Below the pieces are notes generated by a model. That model worked only from the letters and a program-made list of their open reading frames with translations, searched no databases and was not told the origin of the DNA. Positions 21,550-32,000 of a DNA stretch of 64,000 bases are shown here, one piece after another. Positions within the stretch are counted from its first letter, which is position 1. Every line of letters starts with the position of its first letter. The DNA comes from Silene conica (Eukaryota; Streptophyta; Magnoliopsida; Caryophyllales; Caryophyllaceae), in contig CM055319.2 in assembly GCA_029255685.2 (NCBI GenBank), forward strand, positions 11,022,747-11,086,746, written 5' to 3'. A program made the position numbers and the translations under genes.

Positions 21550-24500
21550 AGATGATTGCTTGGAATTGTAGGGGTTTATCTAACCCGCTCGCCCCTACAA
21601 TATCTAAATTAAGGGCGCTATTAGTACATTATAGTAGTTGCTTCGATATTATTTTTCTTTCTGAAACTAAGACGGATGTAGCTGTTGTCTCTAAACCTTT
21701 TCGGTCTTTTGGGTTTTCTAGTTGTTCGGGTGTAAATGCGGATGGAAGTAAGGGGGGTTTATGGGTGGGCTGGAAGACGGGTTTAAATGTTGTTAACCTC
21801 TTCCAATGTCCAAATTTTGTTCTTTTGAAGATTACCCTATGCCCTTCTCGTTTCTTTTATATCTTTTGTATCTATGGGGCTTCTAAGCCGGAAGATCGTA
21901 TGGATGTTTGGATTGCTTTGGAGTATCACTTTTCTTCTTTAGATTCTCATTTTCTCTTGATTGGGGATTTTAATCAGATTGAGTGGTTAGAGGATAAATT
22001 GGGGGGCAACCGGTGTATTTCGAGTTCGGTTACTTCCTTTGTTAAATGGAAAGAAAGAAACGGTCTCTCTGATATTCCTTTTAAAGGTCCCCGGTTCACA
22101 TGGTGTAATAACAGAAGGGGATTAAAAAGGATTTATGAAAGAATTGATAAAGGTTTGGCTTCAGATTCATGGTTTCATTTCTTTCCGGACTCTGGTATCC
22201 GTCACCTTCCTATTCAAGCCTCTGATCACGCTCCACTGATTTTTGATACTGACTTTTCTAAGAGAAAATTGAGATCTTGTTATAAAATGGATGTGTGGTC
22301 CTTTAAATATGTGGAATGTATGATTTTGGTTAAGCAAGCGTGGTTAGGTCATGTTAGGGGATCACCCTCTTTTGTTCTGAATAAGAAGCTGACACGAGTG
22401 TCTAATGTAGTGGCAAAATGGACTATGGCGAAAAGAAAGGGCTGGGGAAGAAGTGGTCTGATTTTGATGATAAATTGGAAAGTCAGTTGGAAGATATTTT
22501 TGTTGGGAAGCCTGAGAATGATTTTTTTAGTCTGCATAATGATTATTTGGAATTCAACAGAGCATCGACTTCTTATTGGAAACAGAGATCAAAACTTCAT
22601 TGGCTTAGGGAATGTGATGCTTGTACTCGTTTCTTTTTTAATTCAGTAAGAACTAGGAGGGGTCGAAATTTTATTGCTGGAATTAAAGATATGAGTGGAA
22701 AGTGGGTCTTTGAAGATTCGGAAATTAGGTTGGTTTTCGAAGATTTCTTTAAAACTCTATATGGTTGCACTCCTGTTAGGGCTTCTTTTTCTTCGAGTTC
22801 GGCTTCGATGGAAAATGTGTCTTCATTGATTTCTTCGAAAGTGCCAGCTGATCTTAAGGTTTCTCTTGATAGACCGTTCTCGCGGAAAGAGATTCGTAAG
22901 GCGGTCTTTCAACTTTCTCCTTTAAAATCTCCAGGTCCGGATGGAATCCCGGCGGCTTTCTATCAACATTTCTGGTTTCACATTAAGGAAGACATTTTCA
23001 GAGCCGTCATTCACATTTTATCAACTGGGGTTGTCTCTCCCAAATTCAATAAAACAGTCATTGTTTTGATCCCGAAAGTTCTTAGTCCTGAAACCTTGAA
23101 CCATTTCCGACCTATAAGTTTGTGTAATGTTATTATGAAAATAGTGACCAAAGTAGTCACTAACAGACTTGCAAAGGTTATGTCACTTCTTGTTGGGAAT
23201 TTTCAGAATGGTTTTATTCCTGGTAGAAATATCACGGATAACATCCTTATTTCTCATGAGCTCTTCACTCTGATTTCGAACAAGAAGAAAGGGTCGCGAG
23301 GTGCACTTGCTTTTAAGATCGATATGAGCAAAGCTTACGACAGACTTCGTTGGGATTTTTTTGAAAACACTCTAAGGGCCATGGATTTTCGTCACATTTG
23401 ATTACTATTATTATGGCTTGTGTTACTTCCGTCTCTTACTGCATATCAATCAACGGGTCTTGTGGTAAGACTTTTTTACCCTCAAATGGTTTGAGACAGG
23501 GTGATCCTCTTTCACCTTTCTTATTTGCTCTCTGCACGGAAGTTTTCTCTAGGATGATTCTCTGTTCACAAGAGGCTGGTTTGATTAAAGGTCTTAAGAT
23601 TTGCCGGAACGCTCAGCCCATTTCTCATTTACTTTTTGCTGATGATGCTATTTTCTTTATTGAAGCATGCCCACGTGTCTGTCGTGTGTTGTTTAAGGTT
23701 ATTGAATCTTTCTGTAGGGCTTCGGGTCAAATGCTTAATAAGGATAAGTCAGCAGTTACTTTTAGTCCCAATTGCACTTTAAGGATCACTAAACTTTGTC
23801 TGAGGGCTCTCAGGGTTACACAGCAACGAAGTATGGGGAATTATTTAGGATTACCAACGGATTTTGGTGGTTCTAAAAAGGATGTTTTTAATTTCTCTAT
23901 TGAAAAAGTTCGCTCTAGGATTCTCAAATGGGAAAATTGTTTACTTTCGCCAGCTGGTCGACTGACTTTAATTTCATCTGTCCTTTCGTCACTATCTCTT
24001 TATTCTCTATCGACTTTCAAATTGCCGGTAAGTGTGATTTCAAAGATCAATTCTTTGATTTCGCTTTTCTGGTGGTAAGGTACGGTGAATGGTCGGGGTA
24101 TCTCCTGGTGTAGTAATCTTTTTCTTTCAAGGGCTAAATCTAGAGGTGGTTTGGGTATTCGTAACGTTAAAAGCTTCAACCAAGCACTACTTGCGAAGAT
24201 TTCTTGGAGAATCCTTTACAAACCTGATTCCCTAGTTGCTAACACCTTGGGGGTTCTTTTGAATATTAACAGGGATATGGTGATTAATGGTTCCATCAGG
24301 AACAATGCTAGGAGCTGGGGGGCAAGAAGTATATTGTGGGGTTTCTCTTTACTTTCAAAAGGTCTTTGTTGGGATGTAGGTTTACCTTCTTCTTTGAGTT
24401 TTTGGAAGGATAAATGGGTTAATGGGAGTTCGATGGAGTCTTTGGTTGGTCTGTTGCCTTCGGACTCGCGTAGTTACCCCATGGCTTTGGTTTCACAGTT

Positions 24501-25703
24501 TCAGAAGCAGGATGGTTCCTGGGATGTGGATAATGTTATCTGATGTTGTGGTTCTGGGGTCATTCCTAAGCTTCTATCTCTGCCTAATCCTTCCTTGGAT
24601 GATGATTATCGCATCTACTGGGGTCTGAACTCTTGTGGGACTTATTCTGTGAAGAGTGGTTACTTTTTGGCTTTTGAAGGTTTGTGGCACTCTTCTGCAA
24701 CACAAAAGGATCGAGATCGTTCTCTGTTGTCTTCGAAAGCGGTTTTGGCGTCTAAGTTATGGTCTCTCAATATTCCCAATAAATGGCGTATCTTCATCTG
24801 GAAGATTTTCTCCAACTCTCTTCCAGTTGGGGCTGAATTTCTTTGTAGAAACTTCACTACGTCCTTTTGTTGTCCGCTGTGCTCCTCGGATTCTTCCATT
24901 GAATCTCTCTCGCATCTTTTTCGTGACTGCTCTGTTTCACTCAGAATTTGGAAAAGTTCTCCCTTGGGTTTAAAGGTTGACAAGGACCACAACATCCCTA
25001 TTTCTGATTGGATTGTTAATTGGCTTAAGTATTTTCAGAAAGATAAGGCCTCTGATACTTCGATTCTACTCTTCATCGCTACCTTGTGGGCTATTTGGGG
25101 TCTTCGGAATGCGAAAGTCTTTCGGCAGTTAATGGAAAGATTTCAATCTTTATGGATCATATCTCCTCTTATGTGTCTGACATTATTTCGTCTAGAATGG
25201 GTCTTGAGTCGTCCTCTTCGGAGAGTTTGATGTCGACGCCGGATAATTTGTCGGATTTGGATAGAATAAGGATGTGTTTTCCTTGCCCCTTGATTGGTCA
25301 GCATCAGTGCTCTCCCAGTTTTCGTATCAAGTTTGATGCATCTTGGTCGAGGGACTATAGTGGGGCGTCAGGTTGGGTCTGTTTTGATGAAAGGGGGATG
25401 ATTCGTTTTCAGGGGGCTGTTTCAATTTGGGCTTTGAACGCGCTCCATGCGGAAGGACTTGTATGTTTTGAAGCTCTTCAGTTTGCAATGAAGGCTGGTC
25501 TACGACATGTCGACTTAGTCTCTGATTGCCTGAATCTGGTGTTGCAACTTTCTGGGAATGCTCCTTCTGATCGTTCTCTTTTTAGGCTGTTTTCTAAGAT
25601 AGAGGGTCTTTTATCGTTTTTTCACTGTGTTTCAATTAGTTACTGTCCGAGAAAGCTGAATAAGATTGCTCATCAACTAGCTGTTACTCAGGCTAGACGA
25701 TGA
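21546..25703 (+). pseudogene. LINE ORF2 (endonuclease, reverse transcriptase, RNase H), broken
   Basis: The start ATG at 21,546 overlaps the end of ORF1. The AP-type endonuclease (21,546-22,260) shows MIAWNCRGLSNPLAP, LSETKTD, LIGDFNQIEW and SDHAPLIF. The reverse transcriptase (22,900-23,800) shows SPGPDGIPAAFYQHFW, FRPISLCNVIMK, NGFIPGRNITDN, FKIDMSKAYDRLRWDF, LRQGDPLSPFLFAL and the catalytic LLFADDAIFF (FADD at 23,635-23,646). A zf-RVT segment follows (about 24,780-24,930). An RNase H domain ends it (25,330-25,640; KFDASW, HAEGLVCFEAL and LVSDCLNL carry the acidic residues). Frame changes occur near 22,430, 23,398 and 25,130, with stops at 24,076 and 24,541. A C-terminal RNase H marks the plant L1 clade that has one. 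Confidence 0.92.
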
Positions 25704-25978
25704 GAATCTTATTGTTATGCACTTTGTCAAAAAAAAAAAAAAAAACCAAACAAACAAATTTTCATACAAAACTAAAATAATTCAAAATAAAATCAAAATA
25801 AAATAAAATTAACAACTTAAATTATTTAAACTATGCATTAAAATACAAAATTAACAACTTTTTATACAATTAAACATAAACTACCCATTTAAATACAAAA
25901 TTAACAACTTTTAATGAAAAAATAATAACTTTTAACTATTAAAATTGATAATATATGGTTAAAACGAAAAAAAAAACC

Positions 25979-26312
25979 CGAACCCCTCCTAAACACCCAT
26001 TTCCGACGTCCCAACCCCTCCTGGACACCCATTTCCCACGTCCCAACCCCCCTAGACACCCACTTCCCACGTCCCAAACCCCCACAGACGGCCCTTTCCC
26101 ACGTCCCAACCCCACCTAGACACCCATTTCCCACGTCCCAATCCCCCATAGACGCCCCTTTCCCACGTCCCAACCCCTCATAGACGCCCCTTTCCCACGT
26201 CCCAACCCTCCCTGGACACCCCTTTCCCACGTCCCAACCCCCCCTAGACACCCATTTCCCACGTCCCTTCCCCCCTAGCCATGAAGTTTACACGTCCCAA
26301 CCCCCACTAGCC
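25979..26312. repeat. 32-bp minisatellite with CACGTCCCAACC core
   Basis: About nine units of roughly 32 bp follow the pattern CCCATTTCCCACGTCCCAAC plus a 12-bp C-rich variable part ending TAGACA or TAGACG. The minus-strand open frame through it (25,901-26,251) is just the repeat translated. It faces the left subterminal array of the same MULE and shares its CACGTCC core. Confidence 0.93.
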
Positions 26313-26362
26313 TACCAAAATCGTGTTTCTCCTTTACATTCATTCTAATCCTACACTTCTAA

Positions 26363-26565
26363 CAACAATACTAACTAACAACAACAATAACAATAACAAC
26401 AACAACAATAACAATAACAATAACAACAATAACTACAACAAATAACAAAAACAACAAAAACTAAACCTAATTAACATTAAAACTAACAAATCTAACCTAA
26501 TTAACATTAACAATAACAACAACAACAACAACAACAACAATAACAACAACAACAACAAAATATAA
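26363..26565. repeat. (AAC)n/(AAT)n-type microsatellite
   Basis: Imperfect AAC and AAT triplets run for about 200 bp, interrupted by CTAACCTAATTAACATTAA units. Confidence 0.9.
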
Positions 26566-27029
26566 GTCTAATTAAGAAAAAAAAAATTTACCTCCTTGCG
26601 GCGGCGGTGGGCGGTGCTCGGTGGTCGGTTGCTGCGTGGGCGGTGCTCGGCTGCTGCGTGGTTGTGGGTGGTTGTGGGTGAGGGTTTAGGGTGGTTTTGG
26701 GTTATTTTGAATAAGGGGGTATTTGGGAGGTCAAGGGTAGTAAATGTCTTTTTAATGAAATACGTCGACGATTTTTCGCAAAACATCGACGACCTTTCGC
26801 GATTGGGTTAAAAAAATGATAAAGTAATGAATGGAAGGCAACAAGTGGGATTAGTAATGAAAAGAGTGCATTTTTTGTAATAAAGTAATGACATTTTTTG
26901 TAATTAATGAAATAGAACAAAGATCAAGTTGTCATTTGGTTGTGTAAAATAGGAAAGAAGAGAAATGAGAAGAAAATAGGTAATTTGCAAAATAAGAGAA
27001 ATGGGAAGAAAATAGGAAAATGGAGGAAG

Positions 27030-27995
27030 TATTATTTAGATAAAATTTGCATTATTTATTAGTATTACTTGTAGCCAATGAAATCGTCTGAAAAAAAGCA
27101 ACCAATGAAATCGCCTGGAAAAAAACAGCCAATAAAATCACTCAAAAAAAGCTTCCTTTAATAATATAGATAAATAGATATTGATTGTAGCCTTTTTCCT
27201 CTCCCTTTCCCATCTTCCCTCACCAACAACATCTCCGTTCACCATCGTTGATATGTACAATTTTTTAATGTATGTATAATTATATACATTATTGATGATC
27301 TTTAATCCAAATAATTACTTAACCTCGTGTATAATCGTTCCATCCCGAGAACAAATTTTGTGCAATGTACTTTAATCGAATAATTTTTGTTGTTCTTGAT
27401 TTTATACATATGATTTCTTATTCCTAAAAATTCGAGGTGCTTACCACTTGTGCGTCATTATGAGCAATTGATAATTTATTGAAGAAAGCTTGGGTAGAAG
27501 GGCACAAAAACCAATTCTCCAATCTATTAATCAAGCACGAACGATTTTGTAGCAACGAGTCAACGAAGTACTCTACAAATCAATATTTTAATTGAGATCA
27601 CAAAAAATTAAGGTCATTTGTTAATAAAACTATCTAATTATCCGTTTGGTGTGAGAATTGAAATACATAAATGAAGAATTCGGGAGGAATTTGATTTGGG
27701 TTTAGAAGAAATAGAAATTTAGGTTATTTAATTCGGGGAAGGTAATATTTGGAAATGAAAATTATAGTAAACCAAAACATACACGTTCTATTTAGCGGTA
27801 TTTTAAAAACTCTCTCATTAATCATACTCGGTCCCTTTTTCAATGAATTTTATACATTTGTTTTATTCACGCTTGTCAATATGTTTTTTTTGTTAATATA
27901 TTTAGTTACCTATCGATAAAAATTACAAAACTTTATATTCACGATAAGATCTCACATGACCCTCCTTTATGTTATATACGAAGTATATTAGAAAC
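27030..27995. other. gene-free AT-rich spacer with a Helitron-like 5' end
   Basis: Three repeats of an AACCAATGAAATCG-type unit with A/G runs (27,070-27,150) end at 27,170. On the minus strand that point reads TCTATATTATTAAAGGAAGC preceded by A, like a Helitron 5' end; another such end (TCTATATTATTGTTCATAG) lies at 13,067. No matching 3' end is clear. The rest of the stretch is AT-rich with no gene. Confidence 0.4.
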
Positions 27996-28716
27996 GGAAT
28001 TACTTTTTCACATACGGATTTTACTCTTTCACATACACTTTTTCATAAAGTTTTCATATTATACCCTTCTTCCCTAGGCCTAATAATAATCAAATTAACT
28101 CTTATGAATGCCGCACCTCCCCTAAAATCCAATCTAACTAATCTGAAAACATGAACGATGGATTATAATTCTTCGACTAGTGAAGTAATTTTCGTTTTTA
28201 GCAATTATTAATACGTCTTATTCAAATTATTAGGTTAATTTTTAGCAAAATTAATATAAAACGTTATTATTAATTAGGGTTTATGGGAGGTGAAAGGCAC
28301 GATGATTAGAGTAGTTGATGGTTGCTTTGGGCATGGTGGTTAAGTGGTGGTGCCGTGATGGGGCAGGGAAATGAACGAAATTCCGCATTGTTGTATTGCT
28401 TTTCTTTATATATATTGCAGAGTAATTATTTTCTCCGACGACAACTACAATAGCACACCGGTATAATCAGGAGGTTCTCGGCAAAATCAATAGCTGAATT
28501 GCGCTTGTTTGTTTATGCAATATTTAATAGTTTATTCGGAGCAATGTTGCCGGCAATTGTTTAAGAGGGTGACCGGAAGCGGTGAACGAAAGTAATGATA
28601 TGAGATAGGGGAAGAGAGGAAAAAATTAATTGGGTGAAGGATGAAAAAATGGTAAGGGTAATATTGTAAAAATCGTATGTGAAATAGTAAAATTCGTATG
28701 TGAAAAAGTACGTCCC
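27996..28716. mobile_element. MULE-like MITE (721 bp) upstream of UPL5
   Basis: Inverted terminal repeats of about 80 bp: left GGAATTACTTTTTCACATAC, right inverted GGGACGTACTTTTTCACATA, both continuing with ATTTTAC and TTTCACATAC. It is flanked by ATTAGAAAC and ATTAGAAAT (27,987-27,995 and 28,717-28,725, 8 of 9 matching). No coding capacity. The 8-9-bp TSD and long TIRs fit a MULE-derived MITE, with hAT as the alternative. Confidence 0.85.
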
Positions 28717-28746
28717 ATTAGAAATTGGGTGAAGATTTACTCGTCT

Positions 28747-28754
28747 TATAAATA
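28747..28754 (+). promoter_or_regulatory. candidate TATA box of UPL5
   Basis: TATAAATA lies about 330 bp before the UPL5 ATG and about 30 bp downstream of the MITE boundary. The stretch from about 28,920 to the ATG is pyrimidine-rich and ends in CAT/ATC repeats, as is usual for a plant 5' UTR. A start site nearer the ATG is possible. Confidence 0.35.
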
Positions 28755-29086
28755 GTGTCAACAAAGAGAAAGCTATAGAATTGTAGGGATTTGTCATTTG
28801 TAGGTAATAAAAGGACTTTGTAATACAAGAATTGGAGGCGGAGTCGATGATTCAATTAAAACGTTGCGTAAACACAATGTTGAGTTTGGAGTCTGTGGAT
28901 ATGGAGTGATCATCATAGAATCATAAACCCTAAATCAATTTACTCCCTCTTTGTTTTTTCCCCTTTCTTCATTCAATTTCATTTTTTCCCTAGGTTTTCC
29001 TCACTTTTCTCGAATGAAATTCATAGTCTTCAATCGAATTCATCGTCATCATCATAATCATCATCATCGCCGTCCTTAACTGTCCG

Positions 29087-32000
29087 ATGCCAATCGACAA
29101 TTATCCAGCAAAGCGAACATTTGACGATTATCATCACTCCATGTCATCGGAAATTAATGGCGGATATGACGATTCAAGGCCCCGGAAGTGCTCCAAGTTC
29201 AATTCCAATGGAGAATTGCGCCAATCAAATTCAAGATTACACCTTCAATTCTTTGTTAAAACGATGTCCGATTCTAAAACCCTAGTATTTCAGGCCAATT
29301 TGGGGGATACTGTCGAGGAATTGCACTGGAGAATTCAAATGATAACCGGAATTCCGGTTTCGGAGCAGAGGTTGATATACAAGGGGAAGCAGCTGCAATT
29401 TGAGCAGACAATGGCGGAATGCGGTATTGAAAACGATGCCGGATTGCAGCTTGTAGGCCGAATACGGAGCACGGGGCATGCCAAGGCGTGGCGGGCAATT
29501 TCTGAATTGGTTGAACTTATTTCACTAGTTTGTGGTAAGATATCACCTTTTCTTAATTGTAAGATTGTTAAAGTCAAGTTAGATGAGTTCTTGCAAATGC
29601 CGCTAGATAGGGACGGAAATTTCTCTGAATATTCTAATAAGAGTGAGTATTATAAGATACTCATGGACGCGTATGTGCCTAAGGCATTGGTTTTGATGTT
29701 TAGGTCGGGTGAAAAGAAGACACAGGAGTGTGCGGAGGAGTGTATTAGGCGTGTTATTAGCCTGGGGGATAAGGGTTGCGGAGGGACTGCATGCGAGATT
29801 ACGTATTGTGCTATGATAATTTTGGAGTTTTGCCGGCTGCTTAAGACATCATCGGTGTGTCATGATGATGTATTGTACCTGCATTATCGGAGTTCTCTTG
29901 GGATGAAACTGGAGAGGGTCCAGGTTGCGTGTAGGTCTGAGAGTGAGAGGGATGATGATGCGGTGAACGACAAGACTCCCTTTCTTGCTTTCCAAGACGT
30001 GTTCCCTATCTTGGAGGAAGTAGGGCACAGGTTGTTGAAGGACTTAATGCAGAGTGTTGAATCAAGCACTAGCTGTGGGCCTCGGCTTCTGGATGTCTGC
30101 GATTTTTCTGCATTTCTCAAGCCTATTTTGAGCGTCATTAGAAAGGAAAATGCTGCTGCAGCAGCAACTTCTCTCGGTGGCAAGGGCAAGGGTAAGGTCT
30201 GCCTTTTAGGGGATGAGGTTAATCGTCTCGTCTGTCTCTTCACTGATCTGCTCAGTTGTATTGGAAAATGTATGGGCAAAATTGAAGACTGCTTATCCAG
30301 AAAAGGGAAAAAGGGTGCTGAAGTTTTTCCAACTAGTTGGTCTCATTATCTCTCGATTCTCAAGGACCTGAGAACGATCGTGGATGTTTATCCTTGTTAT
30401 AATTACATATTTTGGAACACAATGAAAAAAAACAAGCTTGTGGTGAGTGCTCTCATTGTTCTTTATGCTTCCCATGCTGATGATCATAGCTGGCTTCTTG
30501 GGCACAAGGATGTCCTAGACTTCGAGTCCAGGCGGCATTTAGTATTGTTGATGTTCTCAAAGGTGGACGAGGATTACGATGAATTACATGAGATGTTAAT
30601 AGACAGGTCTCAATTGCTGGCTGAGTCTTTTGAGTATATATACAATGCAGATAAATCTTCTTTGCAAGCGGGTCTATTTATGGAATTCAAAAATGAACAA
30701 GCTACAGGGCCTGGTGTATTAAGGGAGTGGTTTTGCCTTGTGTGCCAAGCTTTTTTTGACCCACAAAGAGCCCTTTTTGTCGCATGCCCCTTGGACCGTC
30801 GAAGGTTCTATCCTAATCCAGGCAAGGATTTTGTCTAATCTTGTGTTTCCTTTAACATGCTTTTATTTATAAGTTTCTGACACCCCTACCCCCCCCCCCC
30901 CCCCCCTTGGGATCACCAGCAGAATAATGATATAAGTATATAACCCTTGTGGCTCTTGGTTGATGTTTGATGTTGATGTTGATGTTTTTTTATCCAAGTA
31001 TTACCTTTCTAGTCAGGATATCGTTATGAATTTTCTGATGACATTAGCTTAAAAGAACTTTTTGTGAGTTAAATGTTTAATGTTATTGCACTGAGTTCAT
31101 TTGGCTAAGAGAATCTGTATTATCTGATAATCACTTAATAGAAGTTATACACTTTAATTGTCGTCAGTAGTACCAAACTAGTAAGGTTTGCCTTTATAAG
31201 ACTTCAGAATGTAGTTTCTAACGTTTCGGCACTATACTCGTCTAATTATGGACTTCTTATCCTTTTGTTGAAGTTATTGTTTTTTTCTCGTTTCTCTGGT
31301 GATAAGTTATATTTCCTCTTACTTTTAGAATGATCCATGTTATCTGCCAGTAGAATTAGACTTCAGAATGTTGTTTATAGTGTTTTCGGTTCTGTACTCC
31401 TATAGTTATGGACTTTTTGTCCTTCGCTTAAGTTTTCTTTTCTTTTCTCAGGCAATATGTTATTTTTCTTCTTACTTTTAGAATGATCCATGTTATCTGC
31501 CACTAGAATTAGCTATCCGTGAGGGTTGGAGTACTTGTACTTGTGTAGCAAAAGACAGAACTAATAAAAAAAAATTCTCCTTGTGGTGCAAGGAGTCCCA
31601 CAGATGGTGGATAAGGGAAAGTCACATGTAGGCAATCTTACCCATGCCTTAAGGAGACAGCTGTTTTCTCGGATTAATCAAAATGAGAATTGCATTAATT
31701 GACTTCTACGCAATTCAAAAAAGCTCATCCAATTTTAATGAGCCGTCATGCTTATGAGTAGGGCTGTGCGAAATATTCGATGATTCAGGGGTCCTTAATT
31801 AGGATGTCTGATCCGAGGGGGAAAAAATCAGAATGGTGGAATCCAAAATTTCTGGATATCGGATTGGATACGGACCGAATTTTCCGGTTCCTAACGTTTT
31901 CGGATATCCGAATCCGATCCAAAACAGTGATTTTTTTTTCTTTTCAGATACAAAAGGACATTTGCCGTAACTAAATAAGCTGATACGCAATAAACTACAA

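Larger units (their letters stand above)
18382..25745 (+). mobile_element. L1-type LINE, near full length, 15-bp TSD
   Basis: The element is flanked by AAACAAATTTTCATA at 18,367-18,381 and 25,752-25,766 and ends in a 17-nt A-run (25,729-25,745). Order along the plus strand: about 490 bp of 5' UTR, ORF1 with DUF4283 and a zinc knuckle, and ORF2 with AP endonuclease, reverse transcriptase, zf-RVT and RNase H. The long TSD and poly(A) fit target-primed reverse transcription. Frameshifts and stops in both ORFs mean this copy is dead, but it is nearly complete in length. It sits inside the MULE. Confidence 0.95.
13141..26807 (+). mobile_element. MULE with transposase, orphan ORF and plant mobile domain gene; interrupted by a LINE
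   Basis: Perfect 9-bp direct repeats, TTAAAAAAA, flank the element (13,132-13,140 and 26,808-26,816). The terminal inverted repeats are imperfect but clear: GCGAAAAGTCGTCGGCGTTT then TGCGAAAAATCGTCGACG on the left. In reverse, the right end reads GCGAAAGGTCGTCGATGTTT then TGCGAAAAATCGTCGACG. Subtracting the LINE and its TSD leaves about 6.3 kb. Inside, in order, are a decayed FAR1/MULE-type transposase (+), an intact 156-codon ORF (+) and a plant-mobile-domain gene (-). A repeat-rich subterminal zone lies at each end. MULEs carrying plant mobile domains are known; the middle ORF I cannot place. Confidence 0.9.
25767..26807. other. right arm of the MULE, non-coding
   Basis: From left to right it holds an A-rich stretch with repeats of ATTTAAATACAAAATTAACAACTTT (about 25,820-25,915), a 32-bp minisatellite, an AAC/AAT microsatellite and a G-rich GGGCGGTGCTCGG duplication (26,600-26,660). 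The terminal inverted repeat completes it. Before the LINE inserted, this stretch adjoined the PMD gene, so the PMD promoter may lie here. Confidence 0.7.
13074..27029. mobile_element. Stowaway-like MITE split by the second MULE
   Basis: At 13,072 the sequence TACTTTCTCCATTTATTTTA followed by TTTCTTCCCATTTC has its inverted counterpart ending at 27,031 (GAAATGGGAAGAAAATAGGA then AAATGGAGGAAGTA). The two halves (about 67 and 213 bp) total about 280 bp, a normal MITE size. They are separated exactly by the MULE and its 9-bp TSD. TA lies at both outer edges. Confidence 0.72.

Noticed and set aside
25901-26251. 116-residue frame with repeated WDVGKG units on the minus strand
   Set aside because: It is a translation of the 32-bp minisatellite.
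25979-26312. Regular 32-bp repeat resembling a CRISPR array
   Set aside because: The window is plant nuclear DNA, and the units are contiguous variants without unique spacers.
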